Shown here piece after piece: positions 1-11,899 of a stretch of DNA of 64,000 nucleotides. How positions within the stretch are numbered: the stretch's first letter is position 1; every line of letters starts with the position of its first letter. A program made the position numbers and the translations under genes. Below the pieces are notes generated by a model that saw only the letters and a program-made list of their open reading frames with translations, searched no databases and had not been told where the DNA came from. The DNA is from Echinometra lucunter (Eukaryota > Echinodermata > Echinoidea > Camarodonta > Echinometridae), in contig CM057157.1 of the NCBI GenBank assembly GCA_029962745.1, positions 338,491-402,490 on the forward strand, read 5' to 3'.

Positions 1-472
1 AGTTATTGTATGCAATATTGGGATTTACTTCATTATAAACATCATCCCATTCTTCCAAAACTAGGTCTTGCTTCAGTAATTCTATATTTTGTTTAGATTC
101 TTTACGATAAGTATATTCTTTGTTTGATTTAGGGTAAGAGAGTTTACATTCACAAGTTAAAAAAATAGGCAGGTGGTCCGAAACTTCAGAATATAAAATC
201 CCTCCTATGATTTTGTTATTATGAACATTTGAAAATATGTTATCAATCTGAGTTGATGAATTCAGGTTAATCCTTGTGGGTTTATTAATAATAGAAATAC
301 AGCCAAACGAGTATATCAATTTCATGAAATCGGATGAATTATTATTATAAGATGAGGGCAAGAAGTTAATATTGAAATCACCGAGCATAAAAAAATGTTT
401 GTTTTCATTCCCTATTTCATGCAGAAAATACTCTCGTGCATTCAATGTATTACTGCCATACTTTACTACCAT
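1..472 (-). mobile_element. Non-LTR retrotransposon (LINE) endonuclease fragment
   Basis: On the minus strand a frame is open from 472 to the window edge (about 157 codons). It carries hallmarks of the APE-type endonuclease of non-LTR retrotransposons: a GDFN motif (MLGDFNINFLP) near the start, a THR-type PTRINLNSS.QIDNIFSN segment about 45 residues later, and a SDHLPIFL motif that holds the catalytic Asp-His pair. In the family this domain nicks target DNA before target-primed reverse transcription. The upstream part is broken: the frame meets a stop just above 472 and only scraps of related reading frame continue to about 733, so this is a degenerate or 5'-truncated copy. The reverse transcriptase would lie beyond position 1, outside the window. 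It sits inside an intron of the NOX5 gene in antisense orientation. The clade (CR1/L2-like or other) cannot be decided from this piece. Confidence 0.8.
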
Positions 473-1091
473 GCCTTGTTATATCCTATGTACCAGTGGT
501 CCGATATGTTTTGATACATGTGCAATTATTATGATTTTCATACTAAGCTATGTTACTGTTTTGCATTGTAGGCCCCTAATCCTTTTATCAGACTGTAAAT
601 CAAATTTAATGTTTTGCATGACAATAAATAAATTAATCAAAATATCTGTAAACGATCTGTACTTTTCTAAATAAAAAATGACATTTGGACTTCTTTTATG
701 CATTTTAGCATAGTACGTCAGCGGATAAAACACTGCTGGCTAGCGCCAGCGTACGATAAAATGATGAAATAATGTACATCACGAACTATGTTTCCAAATT
801 TGGCCTTCACAGACGTACAGTTGGTTCCAAGAAAATTGTATCCTAACTTATACTGATCACTGACGAATGACCGCAAAAATTATATTTAAAAAGGAATAAG
901 GCCATGCTTTAACTCATGTACTTTAAACTGAACATTCTACCTTTCAGCAGAGTATCAATTCGACTCAAATAATAATCCATTTCAATATATTGACTAGCAG
1001 TGATCATACGCTCGTAACTGGGTAGAAAATATCCCAATATTGTGCCTGTCTAAACTTATTTTGGTGACCGATCCCATGCTTAACTCAACAG
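473..1091. other. NOX5 intron, nothing further recognised
   Basis: A+T-rich intronic sequence between the LINE fragment and the first recognisable NOX5 exon. I looked for the preceding NOX5 transmembrane exon and did not find it; it probably lies before the window. Confidence 0.5.
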
Positions 1092-4000
1092 GTATGATAT
1101 ACATAGCCGAGCGTTTTCTTCGTCTTCAGATGTATAGACGAGCAAGGTTTGGAAGAATTTACATTCAAGAGGGATTCATCTTACCTGCAAACGTACGTAG
1201 AAGTGTCAACAACGATGTTACAAAAATAATATGCATATAGATCTTTAAAAATTAATCATGTCAACCATTTCAAAATCCCGGCTTTATAGCCCTGTCGCCA
1301 CGATGCCCTCCGGAACGTATAGATTGCTAAAAACTATAACACTCGCCAAGTACGTCATGAACTCTGCAGGCGTATTCAGTAAGGATTCAATCAAGAAAAT
1401 AGAGTAGATATACCAGAAACGTTTCACACTCGTGTTAATTACTGAAAAATCCACACCGATTTGTTATGTATTTTGTTGTAAAGTACAAGCGGATATAAGA
1501 ATATTCATTGGCTGCATGATCATAATGCTATTATAGATGCGTTCCTGAAGTTGAGTACTAATTCACTTTAATAATACTTAAAGATTTTTGGTGATTAAGC
1601 TTTTGAATGTCATATGAAATCGTAATTTTGATAAATTCCTTTACAGGTTGTTCATCTAGTCATTCAGCGTCCAGCTAATTTCAAATTCCACGCAGGAGAA
1701 TATATCTACGTCAATATTCCTTCCATTGCGTCTCATGAATGGCATCCGTTTACCATCAGCAGTGCGCCAGAACAACAGGGTATGAAACACAAAACACTAC
1801 TCTTGTCATCTTATTTATAAACTTAACCCTAATATACCCTTATGCCCCCCCCCCCCCCTGTTGAATTTTTGACGGTACTCCGCAACGACTAGATGTATCA
1901 ATCTGAGATTCAATGACTTTTTTCTCTGATCCTTCCCGCACGTTTTGATACCAAAATTTTTGTCGATCGGACCTACTGTGCCGGTGTCAGATTACGATTA
2001 CGAACACAAGTCGTTAAAATTTCACTATTTCTGTATATGACTGTGTACAAACCTATGGGCAAAATCAGAGACTTTTCAAAATTATGTGAATACTGTCAGG
2101 AAAGAATAATTACTCTCTCTAAAATAGTGAGAGACATCAAACACACACTCTCACATACAGACACAAACACACATCCCCACACAAAGACGTTTAAAAAAAC
2201 AAAGAAGTACATAATGAATTTGTAAAACAATAGAATACATAACAAAAAAAATTGATAACCCATTTTTTTTTAGTAAAGGAGTCGATGTGAATGTTATGAA
2301 AAACATTTCTACCAAAAATCATTGTTCCTAAAGCTACATTCAGTGAGATATAGCCAAAACTATGATTTCACGCATAAATTAGCATATATTGATTCATATA
2401 AAATAAAATGAAACAATTTGATAAAATCTAACCATATAGCCTTGTAGATTACATAATTCTCTACCCTCATGCCAATTTTCGTGCCGATCCGGCGATCCAC
2501 GGCCGAGATTATAGGGGGGGGGGGCATTATGCCCCCCCCCCCACCCCTGGGATAACTAGACCAGAAATAGCCCGGGTCTTTTAGGGTTAAGTATGTTGCA
2601 CATGGAGCGTCAATTAGGCCTGACCTGTGTCCAAAAACTGGCATGACGTTTGACGCACAATATGTAGATGTGAGAGCCTCATCGCTCAATAAGTGTTGAG
2701 TGAGCTTATACTTATAGTAAATCAAATGTAAAGGTTTGTTTTAATATCATTTTAGTGCCGGTCATGGCCGTACGCAGCGGGGGGCAGGGGGCAGTTCCCC
2801 CCCCCCCCCCCCCCGAAATTTTGAAAATTTACATTTTTTTACTGAAAATTTTCACAAAATCCACGAAAAGTATGCACCTAATCCTTAAATTCCACTTTTA
2901 AAAATGCAAAAGCGCCCTCGCTTTTGAGCTTCTTCGAAAAGTTTTACGCGTCTTGGCCCCCCCCCCCCGGAAAAACTTTCTGCGTGTGGCCCTGGTGCCG
3001 GTAATGACGCAGTCTATTGACGCGTGGAATGAAACTGGGATAATTGTGTCTTTTTCACACGAGGTGTAATTTCTTTTAAAAACGGGAACATGTGCTATAA
3101 TGGAACCTACATGTTACGCCATCTACTGAAGGCACCATTCACCATTTCACCAGAGTCCTTTTGCATTCACTTTTTACGTATATCATTATGCCACATCAAA
3201 GGCTGCATCTTGCGACGGGCAAACGACACCCCGTTTGCAATGGTCTTGATCGAGAATCTTATCGAAATTGCCATTTTTGAAAAAATATTTGAATATCAAC
3301 CATTAAGATATCAGATGGATATGTATAATAACAATCTCATGGAAGTCGTTTCATTCTGTTGTGTAATTTTTATGATATTCTTGTAAATATTCACGATGTC
3401 TCCATCATATAATTTTCAAATATCACAGAGTTCTTGTCCCTGCACATACGATCCATCGGTCATTGGACAAAGAGACTGTACGATGTGTTCAAAGAACGTG
3501 AGCTTGATCAACTGAGAGAATCACCTGATCATTGTGAGGAAGAGAATGAAGATGTTACGACTTGTCTAAACCATATTAGGAATATGGAAAGACCATTGGA
3601 TGTCCTCGCTGAGGTATGTTCTACAAAGACTACACCGTCCGGTTCACCATCCCGACAAAGGGTTACCCCTCACGATTCACCCTCACATAGAACTCCACAA
3701 AGGTCACCAGAAAAAACGAGCGGTAGAAAGAGGAATATCAGTGGCGAAACGAACTCGGGTTTCGAGCCAGAATCGCCCATCGATAACGAAGGTACATCGA
3801 CAACCCTTGTGGATGGAATTCCATGTAATAGCAATAAGAATAACGAGGTTACAATGGAAGAATCCCTTCAGAGAGTGAACTCGATACAAGGTGGGCTTCC
3901 TGGGTTGGTAAATACCAGTGATCTAACAGCTAGGACTGATGAAGCAGCTAAAGATGACGGGTCACCGTTGCGTGTCGTAGCGGTGGACGAAAGAACAACT

Positions 4001-6963
4001 ACGTCACGATTCATCAAGGGCAATGGCTTTAAAGTGAAACCGTTAAGCTCGCTGGATAGCATAGATATTAAGGATGCAATAAATGTTCTGCCTTCCATAC
4101 CATCGAACGGCCATGGGACAGTGTTACACACCACTGAATCAAACCCACCTCAAGGAGACATTAGCGAAACGCCACCGGTGATGACTAAAAGAACAGGGTC
4201 TAGTCTCAGTAGGGCATTGTTTGCTAAGAAACTAAGTGAACATACGAGTAGGAAGGCAGGTAGACCGTTGAGCAAGAGGAATAGTAGGAAGAAGCTTAGA
4301 AGGAACCATACATTACATTCACTGGATGTAGCAAGGAGTTTAGGTGGTGCGCCTCACACTGGGATGGAGGTATGTATTATAATGTGCATGGACATTTTCT
4401 TAATGAAAAATTGCTTCGCTCTTTCTTTGACCGTATGATATAAGGTGAGGGATAGGGTGAGGTAAAGTATTAGACCAAGCAAAACTTGAAATTGAATTAA
4501 TAAAATTTGAGAACGAAATTAAGGCGGGACATTGTGTCACCGGAAGGCGTGTCAACAAATACTAGTACATGTATATAACAACCAATTGCATTGCAGCCAT
4601 TCTTTTTCCTTAATCAAATAATGTAATATTCGTCATTATTATCCTACGGCTTCTTCTTTAAACATGTTAAATGCATCGAAACAACTTATACTTTGTTCGA
4701 CCTATACGACACAAATGAAACTGATGAATTACGTTGATTTGGGATATACTGGAGTATGGTGAGTGCAGGACCTAAATAAGAGTCATATAACGTGGTACCT
4801 AACGCATCAAAAGGTTTATAATGCGGTTGTATGAATATTGTTCGAAAATATTGTTTCAACGATAAAATGCTTTCACTTGAATGCTTGTTTGAACAGAAAT
4901 CATGGATAAACGTGAATCGATTTGAAAATTAAAGATGACGCTGATTTGTCTTCCAGGTTATTTTAGATGGTCCATACGGAGCACCAGCGCAGCACATCAT
5001 GGAAGCTGAACATGCCGTACTCATCGGGGCAGGGATAGGCATCACACCGTTTGCATCGATCCTGCAGAGCATACATGAGAGATACAAAGCAGCTAAGAAA
5101 CATTGTCCCAACTGCCATCATGCCTGGGTTGCCGATGCATCATCAATACTGAAAACAAAGAAGGTAATACACGAGTCACTGAGCTGATCAAAGGCTTATG
5201 AGGACCTAAGAACTCAGTTAATAACCAAAGGTTTACGACTTCAGAACGGATTCATCACTAGACTGAATATCTGGGGCCAGTGGATTTTTGGTCATTAAGT
5301 ACTATATATTTCATGAATCTCTTCATCAACTCTTATACGAAATTCCGGTGTAGGATGATTGTCGTATGCTAATAAAGGTGTACTGGCGGCTCTGTAGTTT
5401 CACTGGTACATGTAGAAGGAATATTGAGACTCACTTTTTAAATAAAGTTTTATTAGAGTAAAGGGGGGTTTGTGAAATTTTGAAAGTGTCGTTCTCACAA
5501 TGACAGAAGGCCTATATTAAAAAAAAATACTCCAAACGTTTTTTAGTTTATTTCGTCCAAGTTAAACAAGCAGTGAAATTTAGTGCTGATAAAAATAATC
5601 ATAGGAGAGAAACAAGAATCCTTTTGAGAAATATACTAATACCAGCAGGCCTACAGTAATATCCTGTGATTAATCCAATCAAAAAATTCCTTTCTGCTCC
5701 CCCTAATTTTCTTCTAATTTTCACTGAATTTCAGTTTCCATTGGATATTCTTTCCCTTTTGGTACTCTCTTTGTTTGTTTATTATAGCTTTAATGAATAC
5801 AATTATTACAACAACATTCCTAATGAGAGATTATGATGATGGTCAGGATTATTATAAGGGTGATGATAATGAAGATATGATAGAGGTGATTACTATAAAC
5901 ACTGAGACAATCAATGCTGATGCTTGTAACAAGGGTTATTAATTTAGATTATGTAGACTTCGTGGATCAGTAGGATTGATAACGACAGTTATGATGACGA
6001 TGACCTTGATAATGATGATACAGCGGTGATGACAACGATGATGATGACTTTGATTATGATCATCATAATATCACTGATCTAATCCGTTAAACTATTATAT
6101 CCTTAAATCCAAGGTGGATTTTTTCTGGATCAATCGCCAGCAGCGTTCCTTTGAGTGGTTCATTAGTCTCCTAAACGCCATCGAGATGGAACAGGCTGAA
6201 ATTCCAGCAGCAAGTCGCTTTCTAGACATCCATCTCTACATGACATCGGCTCTCTCCCCCGGCGACATGAAGGCCATCGGACTCCATGTCGCTCTCGATC
6301 TCATTCACCAGAAGAATAAACGAGATACGATCACGGGTCTCATGACAAGAACACAACCAGGAAGACCAGATTGGGAAGAGGTAACATACAATACATGCAA
6401 CCATTTCTCTTTTCATGTTCCACTTTTCCTATCTCCTCATCTTCTGGAAAGTAATATAATCTTGTTATTATGACGATTTTGAATTCTGAAAATATCAAAA
6501 TACAGGGGCATCAATCTGTTTTATATTTTTCTGGATGGGGCTCTCTAAAAAATTGAGGGGGGTATATACACACACTAGCGTGCACAAACAATGTCTGCAG
6601 CGTAAAATGTGGGGGGGGGGGGGTACATACACCAAAAATTTGTTGACAAGCAAATGACAGTTTTAACACGATGGTCTTCACCTTCATATTTTTCGGGGGA
6701 CATTGCATCCCCCACCCTGAATTTTTTGAGGGTGCATGTCCCCCTGTCCCCCTTACCCACTTGACACCCATGTAAAAAGAGAAACATGCACTCAATCACC
6801 TCATTTCCAACTACTCGATCTGAATTTGTAGGTTTTCCAGAATCTGAAGCGGCAGCAGAAAGGCAGAATAACCGTGTTCTTCTGTGGTTCACCTGCTCTG
6901 GGAAAAATCATCCGAACTAAATGTTTGCAGTATCAGATGGACTTCAGAAAGGAGAACTTCTAA
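1092..6963 (+). CDS. NOX5: NOX5-type NADPH oxidase, 3' half (FAD and NADPH domains)
   Basis: NOX5 transfers electrons from NADPH through FAD and two membrane haems to oxygen, making superoxide, and is switched on by Ca2+ through N-terminal EF-hands. Six exons fit with matching phases: 1092-1192, 1647-1779, 3429-4369, 4957-5163, 6114-6380 and 6832-6963 (stop TAA 6961-6963), giving about 592 residues. Visible landmarks in order: end of the last membrane helix and the linker EGFILPAN; the FAD-binding motif HPFTISSAPE; LHIRS and WTKRLYDVFK; DGPYGAP; the NADPH-binding loop GAGIGITPFASIL; INRQQRSFEWF; MTSAL; TRTQPGRPDW; FFCGSPALGK; and the C-terminal KENF typical of NOX enzymes. The EF-hands and most of the transmembrane domain lie upstream of the window. 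The regulatory loop in exon 3 of this set is about 250 residues longer than in vertebrate NOX5 unless an internal donor is used (see separate entry). Identification is by remembered family sequence, no search was run. Confidence 0.93.
1827..2586. mobile_element. Non-autonomous TTAA-target DNA transposon (piggyBac/Kolobok-like)
   Basis: Inverted ends CCCTAATATACCC (left) and GGGTCTTTTAGGG (right) are each flanked by TTAA (1823-1826 and 2587-2590), the target duplication of piggyBac and Kolobok elements. The inside has C and G runs near both ends and no transposase frame. It lies in a NOX5 intron. The inverted match is short and imperfect, so the call is moderate. Confidence 0.5.
2763..2994. 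mobile_element. hAT-like MITE with 8-bp target duplication
   Basis: A 232-bp element begins CATGGCCGTACGCAG and ends CTGCGTGTGGCCCTG, an imperfect terminal inverted repeat. It is flanked on both sides by the exact 8-bp repeat GTGCCGGT (2755-2762 and 2995-3002). Long C runs lie near both ends. An 8-bp duplication and CA..TG ends fit the hAT superfamily. No coding capacity; sits in a NOX5 intron. Confidence 0.75.
3429..4369 (+). CDS. NOX5: NOX5 exon with greatly expanded regulatory loop
   Basis: A single 941-nt open exon. The first ~60 codons (LHIRSIGHW.. to ..PLDVLAE) match the normal NOX5 segment before the NADPH lobe. The remaining 252 codons (3614-4369) are a low-complexity, Ser/Thr/Pro-rich tail with many SP/TP pairs (TTPSGSPS, TPHDSP, TPQRSP) and a basic patch near its end (RPLSKRNSRKKLRRN). 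In human NOX5 the same loop carries phosphorylation sites and lies near the calmodulin-binding region, so a regulatory role is plausible but inferred. The exon ends with GAG|GTATGT at 4369/4370; an identical GAG|GTATGT occurs at 3613/3614 in the same phase. Using the earlier donor joins LDVLAE directly to VILDGPYG, which matches the usual loop length. Confidence 0.8.
5810..6075. repeat. GAT-rich imperfect microsatellite in NOX5 intron
   Basis: Degenerate runs of GATGAT/GATAATGAT units upstream of the NOX5 exon at 6114. No open coding signal. Simple sequence of this kind is common in introns. Confidence 0.6.
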
Positions 6964-8330
6964 ACTATGGACCAAATTTTCTAGCTGCTTGCAGTGAATG
7001 ATGGTTATTTAAAGTGAAAATTACAAGTCGAACAGAAATAACTGGCATATACTCTGCTGTGTGCCTGCTTGAACACTTATAGACTGACTTTTGTATAACT
7101 TTTGAATAATTTCATTGCAAGCCATCATGACAACAAACGATGTTCAAGACTTCATGACTGCAATAATTTCATGATTGCTAATATCATAATTTAGTTGAAA
7201 ATTTAGCAACTGCCTATGCTTGGCAAAATCGCCAAGTCTGTAATATACGTCGTCTTCTCTTCAGCAGAACTATCCTGTTCTGTTACGCCACATATCGCAT
7301 TAGGATAACGCTGCCATACGCTTCAAAAGAAATTCGGAAATAATTGTAAACCAGGGGGGTGTTTCACAAAGACTAAGATTGACTAAAACCGCACTTAATT
7401 ATGGCTGGTCACTCATGCCACTGTTTTCTTTCACCATGGATCTCTCAAAGGATTTGCAAATCATGGTCACAAATCTGCAGAATTGACAATTTATTACAGT
7501 TCATTGATGAAGAAAAAAAAAAACGTAAATCCTGCAAATATGTGACCATGATCTGCACATCCCTTGAGAAACCAATGGTGAAAGCAAACAGTGGTATGAA
7601 TGGCCTGCCATAGTTAAGAGGGATTTGAGTCAGTCTTAGTCTTTTTGAAACACCCCCAGCTCTACTTAAGGCAACATTACCGGCACAGAGTGCACTTCAA
7701 GCTTTAACATGTGTGGATAAAGGAAAAATGCAGATGAATTATTTACCAAAGGACGTTATTGCGAGCAGAACAGTTAGAGGGTTGATAATCGGGCAAAGGC
7801 GTTACCCCCCCCCCCCCCCCCCATTGCGAAAATGTGCCCATTTGGTGCTGTGGCAGGGTTTCGAGCCATATATCCTGTGGTTCACATTCCGGAGACTTGT
7901 TAACCAGAGTAGATCTCATCAAAGTTTTGAACATTTTTACATTTTTAGGCCAGCAGTGTTTGTTGGTATGTTTTGTTGTTGCTGTTGTTGTTGTTTTTAC
8001 AAACCTTGAGTCCGTGTATAAATGCTTTCTGTATTAATATCTATATTCACTACCAGGGGTGTCGCCAGGGTATTTTGATGGGGGGGGGGGGCAAGATGAC
8101 CCATAGGTAAATTTATTGACATTGTAATTTTCTTATAATAAAATTTAATTCTAGACATGGGTAAGTCCGAGATATTTTGTCGCATGCGTTTAACTAACCA
8201 TACTTGAAATTTGACTGTTTGTCAAGCGGAAATCCCTATTTAAGCTTGAAAAATACAAAACATGAAGTAAAATCACATTTCAATCTCAATGTTTATTCAC
8301 AATGATTTGATTTATTATTGCTTAATCCAG
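6964..8330. other. NOX5 3' untranslated and intergenic sequence
   Basis: Follows the NOX5 stop. I saw no clear AATAAA close to the stop. It contains the 7355-7657 inverted-repeat element and a C run near 7806-7822 (G run near 8081) typical of the hAT-like repeats here. No exon was recognised. Confidence 0.4.
7355..7657. mobile_element. Palindromic MITE
   Basis: About 300 bp with inverted ends: GGGGGTGTTTCACAAAGACT at the left and AGTCTTTTTGAAACACCCCC at the right. The similarity of the two arms continues inward for about 120 bp (ACTGTTTTCTTTCACCATGG against CCAATGGTGAAAGCAAACAG), so the RNA or single strand would fold into one long hairpin. Short reading frames inside are by-products of the palindrome. 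No transposase. Confidence 0.7.
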
Positions 8331-8518
8331 GTAAGGTGTGGGGGATGCCTAGATCTAGTCCAAAATCTGTCCCTTTTCTATTCACCTCTTCTCCTAACCA
8401 TGTTCATTCCCGCACACTCTCAGCGCTGCACTCCACTAATCGCGCGATCCCCGAAAATCCTGGCAGTATGGATTTTACTAACCTTGAACTTGCTCACAGA
8501 CATCAAATATACATGTAG
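8331..8518 (+). CDS. Possible 3'-terminal exon of unidentified gene (version A)
   Basis: An acceptor-like TTATTGCTTAATCCAG precedes a frame, entered in phase 1, that stays open for about 62 codons to TAG at 8516-8518. The peptide is Ser/Pro/His-rich, starts KVWGMPRSSPKS and ends TNLELAHRHQIYM. The non-repetitive, C-rich composition stands out from the flanks. I do not recognise it. The exon at 9441 is entered in the same phase, so the two could be alternative last exons of one plus-strand gene. It could equally be chance open sequence. Confidence 0.3.
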
Positions 8519-8873
8519 ATACGTCAGTTGTATTTGATATTTTACTTAATTTAAGATATCGTTGGGAAGCTGCAGATGAAGCACGAATAAGCCTCTTCAT
8601 TTCCATTGTATATTTTGTATTAATAATCATTTTATGATTTTTGGTGCAATGTAGTCTAATAATAATGTTTCTATTTATATAAAAATTTGTACTGTATATT
8701 TTCATGTTATATAATGTCTGCTCCACAAAAATCTTATTTTTACATGACTTTTACGGTTTATCATCATCTTTCATGCAGTTCCATTACTTACACCACTCTG
8801 TCTAAATCTTTAAATACTCATACCATATGATATGTTAAACAATTAATGTTCTGAATTCAGAACAAATTAAATA

Positions 8874-9405
8874 TTTGAAATGCAAGACCTATTAGTACTT
8901 AGATTATGTTATGTTCTATTTTATGGTATGAAATTCTTTAGTGGAAAGGGAATTTTTAAAGCATCCAGTCACGTTACGTTTATTTTTTTCCCTGAAAGAA
9001 TTGAAAAGAAATATTCATATATAGACCAATATTTCTAAAATAGCAATTCTATTTGAAATGCAAGACCTATTAGTACTTAGATTATGTTCTATTTTATGGT
9101 ATGAAATTCTTTAGTGGAAAGGGAATTTATAAAGCATCCAGTCACGTTATGTTTATTTTTTTCCCTGAAAGAATTGAAAAGAAATATTCATATGTAGACC
9201 AATATTTCTAAAATAGCAATTCTATTTGAAATGCAAGACCTATTAGTACTTAGATTATGTTCTATTTTATGGTATGAAATTCTTTAGTGGAAAGGGAATT
9301 TTTAAAGCATCCAGTCATGTTATGTTTATTTTTTTCCCTGAAAGAATTGAAAAGAAATATTCATACATAGACCAATATTTCTAAAATAGCAATTCTACAT
9401 GTATT
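8874..9405. repeat. Tandem repeat, ~177-bp unit, three copies
   Basis: Three nearly identical head-to-tail copies start at about 8874, 9052 and 9228, each opening TTTGAAATGCAAGACCTATT and closing with CAATATTTCTAAAATAGCAA. The first copy has a 5-bp extra ATGTT. Differences are single bases, so the amplification is recent. It ends about 35 bp before the acceptor of the exon at 9441. Confidence 0.9.
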
Positions 9406-9440
9406 ATAATTTACAGTCCTTTTTTGGTTTCCTGCTGCAG

Positions 9441-9600
9441 GCACATGTACTCAAAATATGCTAGGTGGTGCTGCCAGGCAAGGGCCATCACCTCCCATGC
9501 CTCCTCCTGGATCTATCTAAACCTGTTCTTTCTTGTGAATACAATGTTCCACAATAATAAATACAGTGTATTATTCATTCAATAAAATGAATATTTCTAA
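9441..9600 (+). CDS. Possible 3'-terminal exon with poly(A) signal, unidentified gene (version B)
   Basis: A good acceptor (TTTGGTTTCCTGCTGCAG at 9440) leads, in phase 1, into 26 codons ending TAA at 9518-9520. The peptide contains QNMLGGAARQGPSPPMPPPGSI-like glycine/proline-rich sequence; I do not recognise a family. Two AATAAA hexamers follow at 9556-9561 and 9581-9586, which fits the end of a transcription unit (3' end near 9600). Upstream exons are not identified apart from the possible alternative at 8331. Coding end is 9520; the rest is 3' untranslated. Confidence 0.4.
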
Positions 9601-11899
9601 AGGAAATACATTACTCTTTCTTGTATTTGTAGTTATTATTTGACATTACAAATAGCACAGTGTTTGGCACTGTATTGTAAAAGATGTGCATCAGTTCTCA
9701 ACAGGAATTCTTGAGACTTTAAAATAATATTTCACAGAACACTTTGAAAAGTGTAACACCTGGCACAAAAAAACCCCTAAAGCTGCCACTGGCTGTATTG
9801 ATGTGTTTGACACTGTGAAGAAAAATGTCTTTATTTGTCAAACTAGAATTCAAATCTATTTTAAAGCACTTTATCTTACAGGTAATATACATTACTTCTA
9901 CACATTTTAAATTGCGAAAGGTGCATTTTTATTCATGCATTGGGGAGGGCTCTGGGTCCATCAAAATAAATTTCTTTCAAATAGCATAATTGAGGCTTCT
10001 TGTTTGACAAAAAATTTGCCCCTCACCGTAGCAAACAGTCTTTACCATCTGGAGCTACTATTATTACTTGTATATTTCTCAAAGTAAAAGTAGATTTGCT
10101 AAGAAAAAACTTGCAGAGATGTTACTAGATTTACAGTAAACCACCAACTGAACCATCCGCTAAAATCAACACTGAACATATACTTCAATAATAATATCAA
10201 TAAATGCATTTTAGAGCAAACATGTGTTTTACCATCATGCAGATTCTACTTGCAAATTCCTCCAGATTCATATTCCTGATCCACTACAGTATGCAGGAAA
10301 AAAAGTGAAATGATTACAGAACAATGAAATATTAATTTTGTCTGAGTTTTTCTAATAGAAATCTCTAACTTACATATTACACATTACTGGTAGATAATCA
10401 AACTGATAACTCACAAACAATGGAATGTTCAGATAAGTGTATTTGATTTCAAGAGAGTCATGAATACAAAATTATTTTCGTCTTATTTCAAGTACAGCTC
10501 ACTAAAAAGCAATGTCCAACATGCAAATCTCCCTTAATAATGCATGCTAAAATCATTCAATCTCAGACGATTCAAAGAGGTCAAATCTTTAGAAAAATAT
10601 ATAATGTGAAAATATCAAAATGCATTTAGAAAAAGGACAAACAATTTGCTATAACTTACAATTATATTCACCCATTTATACATAAAATTTGTATAATTCA
10701 TGCACCATAAGTATCAATTTCATATTTCTCTTTGATTTGAAGAAAGGGGCCTTCCTCCAAACATACCCATAAACAAAAAAAAAATTATTTCATCATCACT
10801 TTTTTACTAAAAGCTCTTATATGCACACAACCTCATATTTTTGTTGTTGTTGCAGCTTGATTAACAAGCTCATTTTAAATGAACAAAAATAGTATTAACA
10901 TAAGGAGGAAAAGAAGAAAAATAAAAAGTATATTGTCATATAAGATCATGCAAATGAGGACAAACTATAATGCCACACTATGATCAGTCTTCAGTATCTC
11001 TACATGAAAACATTTAGAGTGAAAATACTTGAATTGGAATACTGCCAATATTTAGATTGCACACAAATATCAACATGTCCATGTAAATTGTAGTCACAAA
11101 AATATTTAATTCCACAAACTTTGGCAGGTTGAAAACATATAGTACTTTGGCAAAGTAGAAAGACATTTTTCAAATGCACGCAGTAAATCTTGATGCTACA
11201 TAAAAAAAATGATTATTCTATTTTATGTATTTCAGTCATAGAAACTCCCAAAGGCAACAATAACCTCTTTCACATACTAGTACTTGCAAAGTCTACTGTC
11301 TTGGTTTTTTTGTGTTTTTTTTTATTTATTTTTTTTATTTTTTTAAATATTTTTTTTTGGATAGTCAATATTTGAGATTATAATCCTAACTAATGATTTT
11401 CTTAATGTATGTGTACTATGGTCAATTTATTTTTTTCCCTCTCATTTATAATCCAACAAGTGTTACTTTTCAAAAACATCATTCTGCAACTCTCTAAGAC
11501 AACATGTACTGATCTACAAAAGCACTAATCACCTGGTTCAGTGATCACTCTCTGACTTTCTCAATTTCAAGTCTCCAACCCAGCATTTTTACAAAAGTGT
11601 TCAAATGAATTGGTTCAAATTCATGCAGTTTCCCTCATGTTCCCCATGAGTACATATCTATTATGTGTACTCACAAGCAGAACAAGTAGTGGTGTGGACA
11701 GAACTGAGTCTTTCGATCCAAGGTACTTTTTAATAGCTTAAAATCTTCACAAGTCTTTCCATAATTTGATAGTTATTGTCACTGATATGGAAGAAAGTAT
11801 GAATATGTTCCATGAGTTTACTTTCCATGCAACCAGAATTTACCTTTATGCCTTGGTCTTACGGTATTTCAGTTCTGTAAAATTCAAGATACACTATTT
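9601..11899. other. Intergenic / 3' flank of the reductase gene
   Basis: A+T-rich, with long T runs near 11308-11358 and no recognisable exon. It lies between the plus-strand exon ending near 9600 and the minus-strand reductase stop at 11900, so it should hold the reductase 3' untranslated region. Several TTTATT (AATAAA on the minus strand) hexamers occur and I cannot choose among them. Confidence 0.4.

Noticed and set aside
7401..7613. 70-codon frame starting MAGHSCHCFLS
   Set aside because: It lies within the palindromic MITE and mirrors the arm structure.
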